Assembly (NCBI GenBank): GCA_002862095.1
Contig: PHSQ01000004.1
Location: 300,398-364,397 of the forward strand
Length of the DNA: 64,000 bases
Reading direction: 5' to 3'
Source of the DNA: Methylocystis sp. KS32
GTDB taxonomy: Bacteria > Pseudomonadota > Alphaproteobacteria > Rhizobiales > Beijerinckiaceae
Below are positions 8,601 to 18,015 of this stretch, piece by piece. Positions within the stretch are counted from its first letter, which is position 1. The number at the start of each line of letters is the position of its first letter. Made by a program: the position numbers and the translations under genes. The notes beneath the pieces are model-generated. The model was not told the origin of the DNA, did not search any database, and saw nothing but the letters and a program-made list of their open reading frames with translations.

Positions 8601-10055
8601 TTGTCCACTTCAGAGCTTGCTCCCGACAGCGGCGATTACGAACCGCTGGTGGCGCCAGCGCATAAGGTCTACCCCAAGAAGGTCGACGGCGAATTTCGCC
8701 GCATAAAATGGGGCATCCAGCTCTTCACGCTCGCGATCTATTATCTGCTGCCCTTCGTGCGCTGGCATCGCGGCCCCAACGAGCCGACGCAGGCCGTGCT
8801 GCTCGATCTGCCGCATCGGCGCTTCTACTTCTTCTTCATCGAGATCTGGCCGCAGGAGGTGTATTACATAACCGGCCTGCTGATCATCGCCGCGCTGACG
8901 CTTTTTCTCATGAATGCGGTCGCGGGACGCATCTGGTGCGGCTATATGTGTCCGCAAACGGTGTGGACCGATCTGTTTCTGATGACGGAACGCTGGATCG
9001 AGGGCGACGCGCGCGACCGCATCCGCAAGGACGCCGGGCCCTGGACATGGCGAAAAATTCGCGAAAAGCTGACGAAGCATTTCATCTGGCTGCTGATCGC
9101 GTGGTGGACGGGCGGGGCCTGGGTGCTTTACTTCGCCGACGCTCCCACGCTGGTCCATAGCCTCGCCACCTTCGCCCCCGGCAGTGGCGAAGCCTATATT
9201 TGGATCGGGATTCTGACCTTCACCACTTATGTCTTCGCGGGGGTGATGCGCGAGGGCGTGTGCCTTCATATGTGTCCTTGGCCGCGCATTCAGGCGGCGC
9301 TCACCGACGAATACGCCCTCAACGTCACTTATCGCTATGACCGGGGCGAGCCGCGTCAGTCCCTGAAGCAAGCGGCCGCCTTGCGCGCGAAGGGACTTCC
9401 CGCGGGCGATTGCGTCGATTGCGGCCAATGCGTCGCGGTCTGTCCCACTGGCGTCGACATCCGCATGGGAGCTTCATTAGGCTGCATACAATGCGGCCTC
9501 TGCATCGACGCCTGCGACGCGATCATGGAAAAGATCGACCGGCCGCCTCGTTTAATCGGCTACGACACCGAAATGAACATCAAGCGGCGCGCCTGCGGGC
9601 AGCCGGCGGTCTATAAACCGATCCGCGTGCGCACCGTATTTTACGCCGTGCTGATCATAGGTATCGGCGGTTTCATGATCTTCACGCTGGCGACGCGCGG
9701 CAATCTGCACCTCAACGTGCTGCACGACCGCAATCCGCTGACGGTGAGATTGAGCGACGGCGATGTTCGAAACGCCTATACGATTCGCCTCTCGAACATG
9801 AAGCCCGAAACTCGTCGCTTTGCGCTGGAGGTTACTGGCGCGGCCGGGGCTCAGGTGGAAGTGGTCGGGGCGCCGCGCGACGCGGAGGGACGCATCGTGA
9901 TCGACGTCGGCGCCGATCAGACGCGAGAGGCGCGGGTTCTGCTCACGGCGCGCGGGGCGCCCGCCGACAAAACGCCCGCGCCCGTGGAGTTCACGGCGCG
10001 CGAGATCGGCTCCGGCGAGAGCGTGACCGCGAGGGATGCGTTCTTGTGGCCCTGA
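8601..10055 (+). CDS. ccoG: cbb3 oxidase assembly ferredoxin / copper reductase CcoG
   Basis: A 484-residue membrane protein with about five helices and two [4Fe-4S] motifs: 'CVDCGQCVAVCPTGVDIR' followed by 'GCIQCGLCIDACDAIM'. Helix-edge cysteines occur in 'WCGYMCPQTVWTD' and 'CLHMCPWPRIQ'. CcoG homologues reduce Cu(II) to Cu(I) for CuB insertion into CcoN. The C-terminal roughly 130 residues are an Ig-like periplasmic domain. The start is a TTG at 8601; no in-frame ATG occurs until well inside the membrane domain. It lies 70 bp after ccoP. Confidence 0.95.
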   Translation: MSTSELAPDSGDYEPLVAPAHKVYPKKVDGEFRRIKWGIQLFTLAIYYLLPFVRWHRGPNEPTQAVLLDLPHRRFYFFFIEIWPQEVYYITGLLIIAALTLFLMNAVAGRIWCGYMCPQTVWTDLFLMTERWIEGDARDRIRKDAGPWTWRKIREKLTKHFIWLLIAWWTGGAWVLYFADAPTLVHSLATFAPGSGEAYIWIGILTFTTYVFAGVMREGVCLHMCPWPRIQAALTDEYALNVTYRYDRGEPRQSLKQAAALRAKGLPAGDCVDCGQCVAVCPTGVDIRMGASLGCIQCGLCIDACDAIMEKIDRPPRLIGYDTEMNIKRRACGQPAVYKPIRVRTVFYAVLIIGIGGFMIFTLATRGNLHLNVLHDRNPLTVRLSDGDVRNAYTIRLSNMKPETRRFALEVTGAAGAQVEVVGAPRDAEGRIVIDVGADQTREARVLLTARGAPADKTPAPVEFTAREIGSGESVTARDAFLWP

Positions 10056-10077
10056 CCGGCCCGATACATGATCAATC

Positions 10078-10107
10078 GCTTCCCGTTTTCCTTGGAGGGC
10101 GGGAAGC
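10078..10107 (+). other. intra-operon hairpin between ccoG and ccoH
   Basis: GCTTCCCG (10078-10085) pairs perfectly with CGGGAAGC (10100-10107) around a 14-nt loop, in the 71-bp gap before ccoH. No T-tract follows, so it is not a standard terminator. An mRNA processing or stability role is possible but unproven. Confidence 0.5.
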
Positions 10108-10126
10108 AGCTAAAAGGAGAGCGCGG

Positions 10127-10648
10127 ATGTCGTCTTGTAATCTCGTTCCGGATGAAGCGGCGCCGGCCTCCGGCCGGCCGCTGACCGGCTGGAAGGTTCT
10201 CGGCATTCTCTTCGGCTTTTTTGGGGTTATCTTCGCCGTCAACGGTCTGATGGCTTATCTTGCCGTCTCGACCTTCAGCGGCGAGGTGGAGCCCCACGCC
10301 TATGACCATGGGATCGCTTACAACCGCGACATCGCCGCCGCGCGCGAGCAGGCGGCCCGCGCTTGGAAAGTCGATGTTTCGCTGGAGCCGCGGGCCTCGG
10401 GCGAAACCTTGATCGCGGTGGTCGCGCGCGACGCCAAGGGAGTGGAACTCGACGGCGTAAGCTTCGATGTTCATTTGGATTCTCCGGTCGACGGCAAGCA
10501 AAATCTGTCCGTGAAGCTCGGGCAAGCGGCGCCGGGCCATTATGAGGCTTCCATCAAGGCCCCGGCTGGAGCGCGCGACTTTGTCCTGACTGGAGCGCAG
10601 GAGGGCCGGGAGGTGTTTCGCTCGCGCAGTCGCGTGAAAATCGACTGA
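10127..10648 (+). CDS. ccoH: cbb3 oxidase assembly protein CcoH
   Basis: A 173-residue FixH/CcoH family protein. It has a single N-terminal membrane helix (about 20-43, 'VLGILFGFFGVIFAVNGLMAY'), the conserved 'YDHGIAYNRDIAAAREQ' after the helix, and a periplasmic beta-sandwich. It stays associated with the oxidase and helps assembly. ATG 10127 follows 'aaaaggaga', a good ribosome-binding site; a longer frame from 10046 overlaps ccoG and lacks one. 6 bp upstream of ccoI. Confidence 0.93.
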   Translation: MSSCNLVPDEAAPASGRPLTGWKVLGILFGFFGVIFAVNGLMAYLAVSTFSGEVEPHAYDHGIAYNRDIAAAREQAARAWKVDVSLEPRASGETLIAVVARDAKGVELDGVSFDVHLDSPVDGKQNLSVKLGQAAPGHYEASIKAPAGARDFVLTGAQEGREVFRSRSRVKID

Positions 10649-10654
10649 GGCGAA

Positions 10655-12883
10655 ATGAACGCGCCCGTTCTCGATCATGAGGCCTTCGTCACGCGCGGCA
10701 AGGATGGAGCCTTGCGCTTCGACGCCGCGATCGAAGGGATGACCTGCGCCGCCTGCATCGGCGAGATCGAGTCCGCGTTGCGCGGCCTGCCTGGCTTGCC
10801 TCACGCGAGGGTCAATTACACCAACCGGCGTCTTGCGCTCGAATGGCGCGAGGAGTCCTTCGATCTCGCTGGAGCCTTCGAGCGGCTCCGGCGCATGGGC
10901 TATCGTTTGCGGCCCTTCCAACTCGCGGAAGGAGAGCAGGAGGAGCAGGAGGCTTCGAAACGTCTGCTGCGTTGCCTCGCGGTCGCGGCCTTCGCGGCGA
11001 TGAACATCATGCTGCTGTCGGTCTCGGTCTGGGTCGGCCAAGTCTCGGACATCGATGCTTCCACGCGCGATATGTTCCACGGAATTTCCGGTCTGATCGC
11101 GCTTCCAGCGGCGGCCTTCGCCGGTCAGCCCTTCTTTCAGAGCGCCTTTGCGGCCCTGCGCGGACGCCGCTTGAACATGGACGTTCCCATCTCGCTCGGC
11201 GTCCTGCTCGCGCTTGGCATGTCTGTTTTCGAAACCTTGGCGCACGCCGAGCACGCCTATTTCGATAGCGCGATCATGCTCCTGACGTTCCTCTTGCTGG
11301 GGCGATTTCTCGACGCGGCGATGCGGCGCAAGACCCGAGCCGTGGCCGCCAATCTCGCCGCGCTTCGCGCGCCCATCGCCTGTCGTTTATCGCCCGACGG
11401 CGTCGAGACGGTTGTTCCGGCGCGGCAGCTTCGTCGCGGCGACAGGATTCTGGTGAGGCCGGGCGAGCGGTTGCCGGCGGACGGGGCGATCGTCTCGGGA
11501 GCCTCCGAGCTGGACCAAAGCCTCATCACCGGCGAAACGGCGCGCCGAGCCGTTTCGCGGGGCGATATCGCCTATGCTGGCAGCCTCAATCACGATGGCG
11601 CGCTGATATTGACGGTCGAGGCCGCCGGCGGCGGAACCCTGCTCGACGAGATCGAGCGGCTTCTCGAAAAGGCCACCGCCGCGCGCTCGCGTTACGTGCG
11701 CTTCGCGGACCGCGTATCTCAATTCTACGCGCCGGTGGTGCATATCGCCGCTCTCTGCGCCTTCGTCCTTTGGCTGCTGCTCGGCGCGTCGATTCACGAC
11801 GCCCTCGTCACCGCCATAGCGGTGCTGATCGTCACTTGTCCCTGCGCTCTCGCGCTCGCCGTGCCGGCGGTGCAAGTGGTCGCCAGCGGCGCCTTGTTTC
11901 GAGAGGGCGTCTTGCTCAACGCCGCCGACGCGATCGAACGCTTCGCCGAAATCGATACGGTGGTTTTCGACAAGACTGGCACTCTGACCTTGCCGCATCC
12001 TCAGGTGGTCAATGGCGCGGAAATTGATCCCCAACTGTTCGAATTGGCGGCGGGGCTTGCAAGGAGCAGCACCCATCCTCTGGCGAGAGCCATAGCGGCC
12101 GGGCGGCCAGATGCGCCAATGGTCGCCGGGGCGACCGAAGAACAGGGGCAGGGCGTTCGGGCGCCGTGGGAAGGGGAAGAGGCGCGGCTCGGATCCCCTA
12201 TTTATTGCGGGCTTGAGACGGAGGCCGCGGCGCTGGCGCCGTTGGACCCGGACGTTTCCGTGGTGGCGTTCAGGCATGGAGACAGGCGCGCGCTGTTTCA
12301 GTTGCGCCAGATGTTGCGGCCGGACGCCAAGGAAGCAATTTCGGCCCTGCTTCGAGAGGGCTTCCGCGTCATCATCCTTTCGGGGGATCGGCCGGCCGCG
12401 GTGGCGGCGATCGCGAGATCGCTCGATGTCGCGGACTGGCGTGGCGGCCTCAAGCCGGCGGATAAGGTTGAGCAGTTGGAGGCCATGCGCGGGGACGGTC
12501 GCAAGGCGCTCATGGTCGGCGATGGAATGAACGACGCTCCGGCGCTTGCGAGCGCCCATGCCTCGATGTCGCCGGTGGACGCCGCCCATCTTACCCAGGC
12601 GGCGGCCGACGCCGTGTTTCTGGGCGAGCGATTGTCGCCTGTCGCGACGACGCTTAAGGTAAGCCGCCGCGCGCGGCGGATCATGGTGGCGAATCTCGCT
12701 CTCTCGGTCCTCTATAACGCCGTTGCCGCGCCTCTGGCGATGCTGGGTCTTTTGACGCCCTTGATAGCCGCCGCCGCCATGTCGGGGTCCTCGATGCTCG
12801 TAACGCTCAATGCGCTTCGAGCGGGCGGCGCGGCAAGGGTCGTCAGCGTCGCGGCTCGTGCAGACAGTGAGGCGAAGCCATGA
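10655..12883 (+). CDS. ccoI: P1B-type copper-exporting ATPase CcoI
   Basis: Copper P-type ATPase of the CopA2/FixI type, supplying copper for cbb3 assembly. It is 742 residues: a heavy-metal-associated domain with C31-AA-C34, membrane helices, the 'TGE' actuator loop ('SLITGETARR'), the intramembrane metal motif C395-P-C397, phosphorylated Asp439 in 'DKTGTLT', and the hinge 'GDGMNDAPAL'. The stop codon overlaps the ccoS start (ATGA), implying translational coupling. It transports Cu(I) out of the cytoplasm. Confidence 0.96.
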   Translation: MNAPVLDHEAFVTRGKDGALRFDAAIEGMTCAACIGEIESALRGLPGLPHARVNYTNRRLALEWREESFDLAGAFERLRRMGYRLRPFQLAEGEQEEQEASKRLLRCLAVAAFAAMNIMLLSVSVWVGQVSDIDASTRDMFHGISGLIALPAAAFAGQPFFQSAFAALRGRRLNMDVPISLGVLLALGMSVFETLAHAEHAYFDSAIMLLTFLLLGRFLDAAMRRKTRAVAANLAALRAPIACRLSPDGVETVVPARQLRRGDRILVRPGERLPADGAIVSGASELDQSLITGETARRAVSRGDIAYAGSLNHDGALILTVEAAGGGTLLDEIERLLEKATAARSRYVRFADRVSQFYAPVVHIAALCAFVLWLLLGASIHDALVTAIAVLIVTCPCALALAVPAVQVVASGALFREGVLLNAADAIERFAEIDTVVFDKTGTLTLPHPQVVNGAEIDPQLFELAAGLARSSTHPLARAIAAGRPDAPMVAGATEEQGQGVRAPWEGEEARLGSPIYCGLETEAAALAPLDPDVSVVAFRHGDRRALFQLRQMLRPDAKEAISALLREGFRVIILSGDRPAAVAAIARSLDVADWRGGLKPADKVEQLEAMRGDGRKALMVGDGMNDAPALASAHASMSPVDAAHLTQAAADAVFLGERLSPVATTLKVSRRARRIMVANLALSVLYNAVAAPLAMLGLLTPLIAAAAMSGSSMLVTLNALRAGGAARVVSVAARADSEAKP

Positions 12884-13035
12884 CCGTTCTTCTGTTTCTA
12901 GTGCCGCTTGCGTTGATTCTGGGCTTTGTCGGCCTTCTGGCCTTTCTGTGGTCGTTGAACACTGGCCAATATGACGATCTCGACGGCGCGGCGTCGCGCG
13001 TGCTGTCCGACGACGACCTGGGAGAATCGGCGTGA
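12880..13035 (+). CDS. ccoS: cbb3 oxidase maturation protein CcoS
   Basis: A 51-residue single-helix protein: 'MTVLLFLVPLALILGFVGLL' then 'FLWSLNTGQYDDLDGAASRVL'. The helix plus 'W...GQ(Y/F)DDL.G...R.L' is the CcoS/FixS signature. CcoS is needed for cofactor insertion into the oxidase. It overlaps ccoI by 4 bp at its start and the next gene by 4 bp (GTGA) at its end. Confidence 0.94.
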   Translation: MTVLLFLVPLALILGFVGLLAFLWSLNTGQYDDLDGAASRVLSDDDLGESA

Positions 13036-14138
13036 GCGCGCCCGAATGCAACGAATTGCCGGTGCGTCCGGGGGCGTTGAGTTGTATCTGCGGTCCTTCC
13101 GGGCATGGCGGCGAGGATACCCTCGACGTGCGCGACCTGTGGCGGCTCGCGGCGGGTTTCGGCCTGGCGGTTTTGGCGCAGGCGCTTGTCCTTTCGGCCT
13201 TGCCGGAGGCGAGCGCGCATGTGGCTTCTCCGGGCCGGCTCGGCTGGCCCTATGCTTTATTGCTGGTCGGCGCGGCGCTTGCGACTTTTCCCGCCGCGTT
13301 TCTGATCGACTCCTTCGGACGGCGCTCGGCTTTCGCGCTGGGTTCGAGCCTCGGCGTCGCCGGCGGCCTGCTGTCGGCCTGGGGCGCGTCGCGAGGCGTC
13401 TTCGCCGCCTTGTGCCTTGGGGCTTTCTGGCTCGGCCTCGCGCAGGGGTTCAGCCTGTTTTACCGTCACATCGCGGCGTGCGGCTCGGCTTTGGCCGCGC
13501 GGGGCGGGCTGCTTGTCCTCGCTGGCGGCGCCGCCGCGGCGGGCGGCGCGCCCGCCGTTATCGGGCTCGCGGGACTATTCGGCGATAGCGTCGCGCCTCT
13601 CCTCGTCGCCGCCGCCCTGCTGCATGTCGTGGCGCTCTGGCTGTCGACGCGCTTGCCCCATGCGCTTCAAGGAGTGGCGACTCCGGCCGCCTCGAGCCAT
13701 GGTCTTTCGTGGCGCTTCGCGGTCGCGACGCTAGCAGGATCGCTGGCCTGGTTTGTGATGGCGGGCGGCATGTTTCATGGCCCCCTGAGCCTCTCGCATT
13801 GCGCCGCCTCGCGAGGCGTCATCGGCGCGGCGATGTCGTGGCACCTTCTCGCGATGTATGGGCCAGTGGCCGTCGCCGCGCGCTGGCCGGCGCTTTTGCC
13901 GCCTGCGGGCGGCGTTCCGGCAGGATTGCTTGCGATGTCGCTCGCGGCTCTCGTTCTGGGTGAGAGCGCCTCCGTCGCGAGCGTCTCATTCGCCCTTGTC
14001 GTGATTGGCGCCGGATGGTCGCTGGTGAACATCGGCGCGATCCGCCTGCTGCACGATCGAGGCCGCCCCCCGCGCATGGCGCTGGCGTTCCACGACCTCT
14101 GCCTGTTGAGCGCGGCCGCGCTCGGCGCGCTGGCATAG
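13032..14138 (+). CDS. ccoA: MFS transporter with CcoA copper-importer motifs
   Basis: A 368-residue major-facilitator protein with about 10-12 helices. It has M243-x3-M247 ('MAGGM') and H271-x3-M275 ('HLLAM'), 28 residues apart from first Met to His. That is the motif pair and spacing I recall for the Rhodobacter copper importer CcoA, which feeds copper to cbb3 oxidase. The GTG start overlaps the ccoS stop, so it belongs to the cco operon. The N-terminus carries C6, C18-x-C20 and H25 before the first helix (about residue 37), which could be a metal-handling extension. The gene symbol rests on the motifs and context, not on alignment. Confidence 0.82.
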   Translation: MSAPECNELPVRPGALSCICGPSGHGGEDTLDVRDLWRLAAGFGLAVLAQALVLSALPEASAHVASPGRLGWPYALLLVGAALATFPAAFLIDSFGRRSAFALGSSLGVAGGLLSAWGASRGVFAALCLGAFWLGLAQGFSLFYRHIAACGSALAARGGLLVLAGGAAAAGGAPAVIGLAGLFGDSVAPLLVAAALLHVVALWLSTRLPHALQGVATPAASSHGLSWRFAVATLAGSLAWFVMAGGMFHGPLSLSHCAASRGVIGAAMSWHLLAMYGPVAVAARWPALLPPAGGVPAGLLAMSLAALVLGESASVASVSFALVVIGAGWSLVNIGAIRLLHDRGRPPRMALAFHDLCLLSAAALGALA

Positions 14139-14152
14139 GAGAAGGCGGCCGT

Positions 14153-16396
14153 TCACCGCAACTCCGCGTGGGCGAGCTCCACCTGCGGTTCGCGCGTTTG
14201 ACGCTCGCCGAATTTGGCGCGATAGACCACAAAATTTTCCATCACGCGCTGCACGTAGTTGCGTGTTTCGGAAATCGGTATGCGCTCGACCCAGTCAACG
14301 GGGTCGACGTTGGAGCGGCGGGGATCGCCGTAGGCGTCGATCCACTCCTTCACCCGCTTTCCGCCCGCGTTATAGGCGGCGAAAGTCAGCAGATACGAAC
14401 CCTTGTGTTCGTTGAGCAAGGTTCCAAGATGAGCGGCGCCGAGCTGCGCGTTGAAAGCCGGCTCGCTGAGCATTCTGCGAGGATCGAAGCCGAGGCCGGC
14501 GCGCAGGGCCGTGCTGCGCGCCGTCGAGGCGATCATCTGCATCAGTCCCATCGCGCCCGCGCTCGATAGGGCGTGAGCGTCGAAAGCGCTCTCCTGCCGG
14601 GCGATGGCGTAAACGATCGACCTGGACGCGGAGCCCGGCAACGTCACGAACTGCGGCACGCCATAGGTCGGAAAGGCGATGTCGTCGAGCGCCACGCCAC
14701 GATAGGAGGCGAGCTTTCCGAGGGTAAGGGACATTTTGGCGTCGCGCGCGCGCGCCACGATTTGTCCGAGCGCCGCGAGTTGAGCGCCGCCGTTGAGATG
14801 TTTCACCGCTTCCACCGCCAAAGCGGCGGCCGGCTCTTTTTCTCTCACGGCAAGCAGAAGCTCGACAACGCGCACCGATTCGTCGCGGTCGTCGCCTTCG
14901 GCCATCGCCGGAGCGGGCCTCACCGGAGAGGCGTCTATGCCGAGCCTGGCTTGCGCAAGCTGCCCATAGAAGGTGGTCGAATGCGTCGCGGCCTCGGCGT
15001 AGTATGCGCGCGCGGCGGCGTCATCATCCGGCGTATGCCGTGCTTCCAGGGCGCGCCCGCGCCAATAAAGCCCGCGAGATTTTTGAATCGGCGTTTCTGC
15101 GACCTGCATCAGCAGAGCGAAATGGCGCTCGGCCGCCATCGGGTCGTTCAAGAAGCGGAGCGCGATCCAGCCGGCGTGAAATTCGGCTTCCACCTTGGAG
15201 CTCACGCTTCGGGCGCCATGCTGCGCGCACAACAGATAGGCGGACTTCACCTCGCCAAGGTCGAGCAATTTTCTCGCCACGAGGCGACGCTCGGTCCACC
15301 AGGGATCGCCGTCTATGACGAGCGCTGGCTCGCGCGGCGCGGCGAGCAGAATCGCCGCGGCCTCTCGGATTTTTTCCTGTTTGCGCAACAAATGGGCGCG
15401 GGCGAGGAGCAACCCGGGGTCTTTTTGCAGAGCAGGAGGCACGGAGGCGAACAGCCGATCGTTTCCGTAGTCGTTATTGGCGGCGACGCGAACGCGCGCG
15501 AGCAGAACAATGTCCGGCCCCGCCAGTTCCGCCGCACGCAAGGCGGCGGCGTTCTTCTCTGCGTAAAGTAGGCGGTCGGCCCGGTATTTATGGTCGGCGG
15601 CGGTCAGAAATTGCATGAATTCCTTGCGGACCAATCCTTCCAGCGACTCGGTCAGATCGTCATCGCGCCAGGCCTCGCGCGCCAGCGCGCTGGCGGTCTC
15701 GAAATCGCCTTCGCGCGCGAAAACCCGCGCGAGCGCAAGTTTTCCCGATGCGGTCAGAGGCTTTCTGTCGGCGAACAACAGCTTTATCGTCGCGTCGGGA
15801 ACATGGTCGCCCAGAAGCGTTTCCTCGGCGCGCCGCAACAGCCATTCCCGCGCCGGCCAATCTGGATGTTCGAGAACGAATTGATTAAGACGGCTAAAGC
15901 CGGCCTCGCGCGGATGCGTGCGCAGTCCCGCCCATTTGGCGGCGTCGATCGCGAGGCTTGTCTTGAGCGCCGACGCCGCAGCGTCGCCGACGACGAAATT
16001 TCCCGATTTATAGGCGGCCAGCGCCAGCATGAAGCCATCGGCGTCGTCGCCGACCAATATCGACGGGTCGATGCGCGGCTCGGCCACGCTCTCGCTCAGC
16101 TGTTCTTTCCGGAGCGCATAGGCGACGAGGGGAGAAACGCCTTGTAACAAGGCATCCTCGTTCCCATCCAATTCGGAGATCCGAGGCTGTTGCAACGCGT
16201 CCCCCAACGGATCGGGGCTGCTTCGCCAGCTATGCGGGCCAAAAGGCTTGAAGTCGGCGTATTTCAGACCGGCGTCGTTTTCCGACACAGGCGCGAATTT
16301 ATGGGTCGGAACGGTATGGGCGAACAATGCCGCGCCACCGACAATGAGGCCGAGCGCCGTGCGCGTCTTCGTGTTGAAAGGCCAAGCGAAGTTCAT
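14153..16396 (-). CDS. soluble lytic murein transglycosylase (Slt family)
   Basis: A 747-residue periplasmic peptidoglycan-cleaving enzyme. An N-terminal hydrophobic segment ('RTALGLIVGGAALFAHTV') is the export signal or anchor, followed by about 500 residues of alpha-helical superhelix. The C-terminal SLT domain has the catalytic Glu in 'YAIARQESAFD', then 'SSAGAMGLMQM' and 'FAAYNAGGKRV'. ATG 16396 was chosen over an ATG at 16420 because the basic n-region follows more naturally. It is convergent with the ccoA-like gene, 14 bp apart. Confidence 0.93.
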   Translation of the reverse strand: MNFAWPFNTKTRTALGLIVGGAALFAHTVPTHKFAPVSENDAGLKYADFKPFGPHSWRSSPDPLGDALQQPRISELDGNEDALLQGVSPLVAYALRKEQLSESVAEPRIDPSILVGDDADGFMLALAAYKSGNFVVGDAAASALKTSLAIDAAKWAGLRTHPREAGFSRLNQFVLEHPDWPAREWLLRRAEETLLGDHVPDATIKLLFADRKPLTASGKLALARVFAREGDFETASALAREAWRDDDLTESLEGLVRKEFMQFLTAADHKYRADRLLYAEKNAAALRAAELAGPDIVLLARVRVAANNDYGNDRLFASVPPALQKDPGLLLARAHLLRKQEKIREAAAILLAAPREPALVIDGDPWWTERRLVARKLLDLGEVKSAYLLCAQHGARSVSSKVEAEFHAGWIALRFLNDPMAAERHFALLMQVAETPIQKSRGLYWRGRALEARHTPDDDAAARAYYAEAATHSTTFYGQLAQARLGIDASPVRPAPAMAEGDDRDESVRVVELLLAVREKEPAAALAVEAVKHLNGGAQLAALGQIVARARDAKMSLTLGKLASYRGVALDDIAFPTYGVPQFVTLPGSASRSIVYAIARQESAFDAHALSSAGAMGLMQMIASTARSTALRAGLGFDPRRMLSEPAFNAQLGAAHLGTLLNEHKGSYLLTFAAYNAGGKRVKEWIDAYGDPRRSNVDPVDWVERIPISETRNYVQRVMENFVVYRAKFGERQTREPQVELAHAELR

Positions 16397-16637
16397 GAAC
16401 TCGCGCTCCCATGCGAACACAAATTCTGCCTCTTTTCTCTTTACGAATAGTCAACCAAGAGCGATGCGCGGAATGACTCGGCTTCCGACCGTCGCGCCCG
16501 GTCTATTTGTCGCGGCGCAATAGTCCCTAATGCGAGCTGGCCTCTTTCCTGATCGGCGGCCAGCGGCTATGACAGCGCTATGAGATCAATGGGCTGCGAA
16601 TGCGGCGGCTGTGAGGCGCAGGGAAAGCGTTGATATA

Positions 16638-17531
16638 ATGAGCAAAACCGCGATTTTTCATGGGTCGGTCACGGCGCTGGTGACTCCTTTTCAAGGCGGA
16701 GTAGTCGATTTTGAGCAGTTGCGGGCGCTGATCGAGTGGCAAATCGAGAGCGGCGTTCACGGCCTCGTTCCTGTTGGAACGACCGGAGAAAGCCCGACCC
16801 TTTCTCACGAGGAGCATGGCGCCGTCATAACAGCCACGATTAAGGCGGCCCGCGGCCGCGTTCCCGTGATCGCGGGCGCTGGCTCCAACAATACCCGCGA
16901 GGCGGTGGCGCTGGCGGGCCATGCGGAGCGCGCCGGGGCGGATGGGCTTCTGGTGGTGACGCCTTATTACAATAAGCCTAACCAGGAGGGGCTTTATCAG
17001 CATTTCAAGGCGATCAACGATTCGATCTCGATTCCCATCATCATCTATAATATTCCTCCCCGCTCGGTCATCGACATGAGCGTCGAGACGATGAAACGGC
17101 TCTCAGAGCTGAAGAATATCGTCGGCGTCAAGGACGCGACCGGAAATGTCGCGCGCATCTCCTTGCAGCGCGAGGCTATGGGGCCTGATTTCATTCAATT
17201 TTCAGGCGACGACATCACCGCTCTGTCCTGCATGGCGGCGGGCGCTCACGGCTGCATTTCGGTTGTCTCCAATATTGCGCCGAAGCTCTGCGCCGATTTG
17301 CAGAACGCCGCGCTGGCGGGCGACTTCAAGACGGCTCTCGCCATTCAGGACAAGCTCGTGCCCCTGCAGGTCGCGACTTTCCTCGAAGCCGGAGTCACGG
17401 GCGCGAAATGCGGCTTGTCGCTTCTCGGCAAGGTTTCCGAGGAGGTGCGCTTGCCGCTCGTTCCCGTTACGCAGGCGACCAAGGATCGCATTCGCGCGGC
17501 TATGGTTCGCGCCGGCGTGCTTGAGGAATGA
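16638..17531 (+). CDS. dapA: 4-hydroxy-tetrahydrodipicolinate synthase
   Basis: Condenses pyruvate with aspartate semialdehyde in the lysine and diaminopimelate pathway. It is 297 residues in a (beta/alpha)8 fold: 'GTTGES' at 47-52, Tyr111 region 'VTPYYNKP', Tyr137 in 'IIYNIPPRS', and Schiff-base Lys165 in 'IVGVKDATG'. ATG 16638 gives the family's usual N-terminus; an upstream in-frame start at 16611 adds nothing conserved. smpB begins 7 bp after its stop. Confidence 0.97.
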   Translation: MSKTAIFHGSVTALVTPFQGGVVDFEQLRALIEWQIESGVHGLVPVGTTGESPTLSHEEHGAVITATIKAARGRVPVIAGAGSNNTREAVALAGHAERAGADGLLVVTPYYNKPNQEGLYQHFKAINDSISIPIIIYNIPPRSVIDMSVETMKRLSELKNIVGVKDATGNVARISLQREAMGPDFIQFSGDDITALSCMAAGAHGCISVVSNIAPKLCADLQNAALAGDFKTALAIQDKLVPLQVATFLEAGVTGAKCGLSLLGKVSEEVRLPLVPVTQATKDRIRAAMVRAGVLEE

Positions 17532-17538
17532 ATCGTCA

Positions 17539-18015
17539 GTGGCCCAAAAAACGGAATCTAATTACAAAGTCGTCTCTGAAAATCGCAAAGCGCGTTTCAA
17601 TTACGAGATTGGCGAAACTTTCGACGCAGGTCTTGCGCTGACCGGAACCGAGGTCAAGTCTCTTCGCTCCGGCAAGGCGACGATAGCCGAAAGCTATGCC
17701 CATGTGGATCGCAACGGCGAAGCATGGCTGGTGAACGCGACCATTCCTGAATATTTCGGGGGAAATCGTTTCAATCACGAACCGAAGCGGCTGCGAAAGC
17801 TGCTGTTGAAACAACGTGAATTGGCCAAACTCTCCGAGGCTGTCGAAAGAGAGGGCATGACCATCGTTCCCTTGCGGATTTATTTCGACAACCGGGGCAG
17901 GGCGAAGCTTCTTCTCGCCCTGGCGAGGGGCAAGAAATTGCACGATAAGCGCGAGGTCGAGAAAAAACGCGACTGGAGCCGTGAAAAGGGCCGTCTGCTG
18001 CGAGACAAGGGCTAG
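17539..18015 (+). CDS. smpB: SsrA-binding protein SmpB
   Basis: A tmRNA-binding protein for ribosome rescue, 158 residues, typical length. Motifs: '[22 protein letters not shown]' region, '[18 protein letters not shown]', '[13 protein letters not shown]', and the basic tail '[17 protein letters not shown]' that folds in the mRNA channel. The start is GTG 17539, just after dapA. The TAG stop abuts repeat R2a directly. No tmRNA gene was recognised nearby. Confidence 0.97.
   Translation: MAQKTESNYKVVSENRKARFNYEIGETFDAGLALTGTEVKSLRSGKATIAESYAHVDRNGEAWLVNATIPEYFGGNRFNHEPKRLRKLLLKQRELAKLSEAVEREGMTIVPLRIYFDNRGRAKLLLALARGKKLHDKREVEKKRDWSREKGRLLRDKG

Noticed and set aside
9917..11254. 445-codon minus-strand open frame across ccoH and the start of ccoI
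   Set aside because: A GC-driven shadow; ccoG, ccoH and ccoI are clear on the other strand.
11387..13051. 554-codon minus-strand open frame across ccoI and ccoS
   Set aside because: Arg/His-rich composition with no motifs; the plus strand encodes an intact P1B ATPase and CcoS.
14573..15571. Plus-strand open frame opposite the lytic transglycosylase
   Set aside because: Composition typical of an antisense shadow, no ribosome-binding site and no motifs.
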